This document shows, in pieces, positions 62,259 through 64,000 of a DNA stretch of 64,000 nucleotides (its first letter is position 1; each line of letters begins with the position of its first letter). The position numbers were made by a program, and so were the translations under genes. The DNA comes from Bacillus cereus (GTDB taxonomy: Bacteria; Bacillota; Bacilli; Bacillales; Bacillaceae_G): assembly GCF_002584535.1 (NCBI RefSeq), contig NZ_NUOT01000061.1, forward strand, positions 1-64,000. Direction: 5' to 3'. The notes under the pieces were generated by a model. That model was not told the DNA's origin. It ran no database searches and saw only the letters and a program-made list of their open reading frames with translations.

Positions 62259-62696
62259 ATGCTTCCTTTTTTGTTACTTGGAATTATTGTTATACTTTCT
62301 CTGCTTGTAAAGGATTATGTGCTAGCTGGTGTAGCTTGTTTATTAGGCGTTTTACTTGCTGTTGGACAAAGAACTTTATTACATCTTATTCAACAATATT
62401 CTTTTCCAATTGGTATTTTCTTTCTCATGCTCTTCCTTTTAGTGCCAATTACATCTGGAAAGATTACAAGTGAAAGCGTAATAAAATTAATTACTTCTCC
62501 TATCGGCTTAGGTTCCATTCTAGCAGGTTTTACTGTGTCATACATAGGAGGAAAAGGAGTAGGAGTTTTAACTATGAACCCTACGATTTTGTTAGGTGTC
62601 TTAGTAGGGACTCTTGTTGCCGTATTATTTACAAAAGGGTTACCGGCAGGATTAATTATTGCTGCTGGAATAATAGCTATCGTTTCTATGAAATGA
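62259..62696 (+). CDS. DUF441 family membrane protein
   Basis: 145 residues, about four membrane segments. G-K-I-T after the second helix, G-K-G-V-G-V-L-T-M-N-P and P-A-G-L-I-I-A-A-G mark DUF441 (YtwI-like). A possible transporter or exporter; function unproven. Fifteen nt after the second ThiF-like gene, so it may export or import the pathway product. Confidence 0.87.
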   Translation: MLPFLLLGIIVILSLLVKDYVLAGVACLLGVLLAVGQRTLLHLIQQYSFPIGIFFLMLFLLVPITSGKITSESVIKLITSPIGLGSILAGFTVSYIGGKGVGVLTMNPTILLGVLVGTLVAVLFTKGLPAGLIIAAGIIAIVSMK

Positions 62697-62710
62697 AAGG
62701 AACATTCTAA

Positions 62711-63775
62711 ATGAAGATAAAATGGACACATATTAGTTTAGTAGGTTTATTTTTGATAATTCTTATGTCGGGTTGCTCTAATAGTACAGAAACTTCTCAA
62801 AACGCTCAAACTTCTAAAGTGGTAAAAGAAAAATTAGAAATTCAGCAAGGAGAAGAAAAATTACATTTACTTCATAAAAACTTAAATAATAAAAAACAGT
62901 ATACATCCGATGAAGTAATCTTATTTTTAGAACCATTTAGTGTACCGACTGCTCAAGCATTTGATGTACCAAAATATTCGTGGATGGATGAGTATGCTAG
63001 AAAAGGGTATGATACTTGGGCTATGGATTTCAGAGGGTTTGGTCATTCTTCTCACCCTCAAGAAATGTCAGAACCTCCTTCCAAAAATCGCCCGGTTATT
63101 CATTTGAATGATGCGACAAAGGATCTAGAAACAATCGTAACTTGGATCAAAAAGAAGAGAAATGTGAAAAAAATTCATATCGTTGGATGGTCATATGGAG
63201 GCGTTGTTGCTGGTAATTATGCGATAACCCATCCTCAAGACATTAATAAAATCATTCTATACGGATATATGCATGGATTCGAGCTACCTATGATGACAAA
63301 ACCTCTTGAAAATCCATTACAACCTAATCAATTTAATCCTGAGGCATCAGCCTATCAAATGGTGGACTTTGATAAAGGAATGCATCATTGGCATATGATG
63401 ATGGGAAATAAAAAAATCGTTACAAATGAAGCGATGGATGCCGTAAAACAAGTATTTATCAATTCGGATCCTATGAGTGAGAAAAACAATCAAATGATCC
63501 GTCGACCAGTTGGTCCACTAGAAGATTTATATTCTATTTGGAATAATCGTCCTTTATATGATGTATCTAAGATTACTGCTCCAGTACTTGTCATTTATGG
63601 AGAAGATGATCTATTTGCAGATCGAAATATGATGTCAAAATTAACAGGCGCAAAACAAAAAAAAGAAGTTGTCATCCCTGATGCAACACACTGGGCTGTT
63701 TATGAAAAAAATCATTCCATCCTATTTGAACAAGTATTAAACTTTATAGAAATGAAAGAAGGAAAAAAGAAATGA
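62711..63775 (+). CDS. Alpha/beta-hydrolase lipoprotein
   Basis: 354 residues. Signal peptide with lipobox M-S-G-C22, then an alpha/beta-hydrolase domain: nucleophile S161 in G-W-S-Y-G-G, acid in Y-G-E-D-D, His in A-T-H-W. It acts outside the membrane, which is odd in an operon of cytoplasmic biosynthetic enzymes; it may unmask or degrade the product or its exogenous form. Stop overlaps the next start (ATGA). Confidence 0.88.
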   Translation: MKIKWTHISLVGLFLIILMSGCSNSTETSQNAQTSKVVKEKLEIQQGEEKLHLLHKNLNNKKQYTSDEVILFLEPFSVPTAQAFDVPKYSWMDEYARKGYDTWAMDFRGFGHSSHPQEMSEPPSKNRPVIHLNDATKDLETIVTWIKKKRNVKKIHIVGWSYGGVVAGNYAITHPQDINKIILYGYMHGFELPMMTKPLENPLQPNQFNPEASAYQMVDFDKGMHHWHMMMGNKKIVTNEAMDAVKQVFINSDPMSEKNNQMIRRPVGPLEDLYSIWNNRPLYDVSKITAPVLVIYGEDDLFADRNMMSKLTGAKQKKEVVIPDATHWAVYEKNHSILFEQVLNFIEMKEGKKK

Positions 63776-64000
63776 ACAAGCACATAACAATATTAGATGC
63801 AACTTTACGTGAAGGGGAACAACAATGTGGTGTTCGTTTTTCTAAGGAAGACAAAATTACACTACTTCATATGTTGGAAAATTTCGGAGTACCCCTTATT
63901 GAGGTTGGACATCCAGGCATTTCTAAAGAAGAAGAAGAAATTTGCAGAGAAGTTGCCGCCTCTGCAAAGCAAGCTGACATATTGATGCATGCTCGTGCGA
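63772..64000 (+). CDS. Homocitrate/isopropylmalate/citramalate synthase-like enzyme (partial)
   Basis: Only the first 76 codons lie in the window. I-L-D-A-T-L-R-E-G-E-Q-Q-C-G (residues 7-20) is the metal and substrate signature of the HMGL/DRE-TIM family, with V-G-H-P-G following at about 48. It condenses acetyl-CoA (or a homologue) with an oxoacid. Overlaps the lipoprotein gene by 4 nt (ATGA). The exact oxoacid cannot be told, and the gene runs off the window. Confidence 0.88.
   Translation, partial: MNKHITILDATLREGEQQCGVRFSKEDKITLLHMLENFGVPLIEVGHPGISKEEEEICREVAASAKQADILMHARA

Noticed and set aside
1-64000. tRNA, rRNA, CRISPR arrays
   Set aside because: None recognised on reading both strands; no regularly spaced repeat arrays were seen.

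Overview
The window is a piece of a low-GC Firmicute chromosome and almost certainly belongs to the Bacillus cereus group. Grounds: strong AGGAGG-type ribosome binding sites, B. cereus-type proteins (YkfC whose catalytic residues fall on the published B. cereus numbering, a KynU-KynB-KynA tryptophan degradation operon, PpaC, a sporulation SleB-YpeB-YlaJ operon, an OpuA transporter) and many small group-specific membrane proteins. No tRNA, rRNA, CRISPR array or intact prophage was seen.

Layout. 0.3-9 kb: ankyrin and PfpI proteins, an aldo/keto reductase, a DivIC-like protein, a cytosolic beta-lactamase-like protein, a DUF3870 gene behind a structured leader, then a muropeptide-salvage block (YkfB epimerase, YkfC endopeptidase, peptide-binding lipoprotein). 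9-24 kb: GNAT, DinB-like, DedA and HD proteins; a DUF1836 regulator divergent from a membrane protein/YxcD operon with two matching operators; hydrolase, PpaC, several small hypotheticals, a gene-poor stretch with strong hairpins (18.6-19.1 kb), an amino-acid permease divergent from a LysR regulator, RecQ. 24-33 kb: HelD-like helicase, small acetyltransferases and immunity-like DUFs, then a zone of gene remnants (30.4-32.5 kb: pieces of GNAT, aldo/keto reductase, LysR and IS3 transposase). 33-40 kb: RpiA, ferredoxin, an ECF-like sigma factor followed by a second-type ClpP, the OpuA glycine-betaine system, a frameshifted small coiled-coil gene, HIT and PP2C proteins. 40-46 kb: SDR next to a decayed TetR gene, short proteins, DUF218 and DUF3977 proteins, a hydrolase. 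46-49 kb: TetR regulator divergent from kynUBA. 49-55 kb: a 24-codon transcription unit, serine hydrolases, a decayed IS1595-type transposase, an M29 aminopeptidase. 55-58 kb: sleB-ypeB-ylaJ. 58.7-60.2 kb: a chromosomal ParM-like actin gene with a small partner.

The most unusual locus is the last 3.5 kb (60.5-64.0 kb): a tight operon of two tandem E1/ThiF-like adenylating enzymes without the usual zinc cysteines, a DUF441 membrane protein, an alpha/beta-hydrolase lipoprotein and a homocitrate/isopropylmalate-synthase-like enzyme that runs off the window. It looks like an undescribed small-molecule or peptide-tailoring pathway, but no product can be named from sequence alone.
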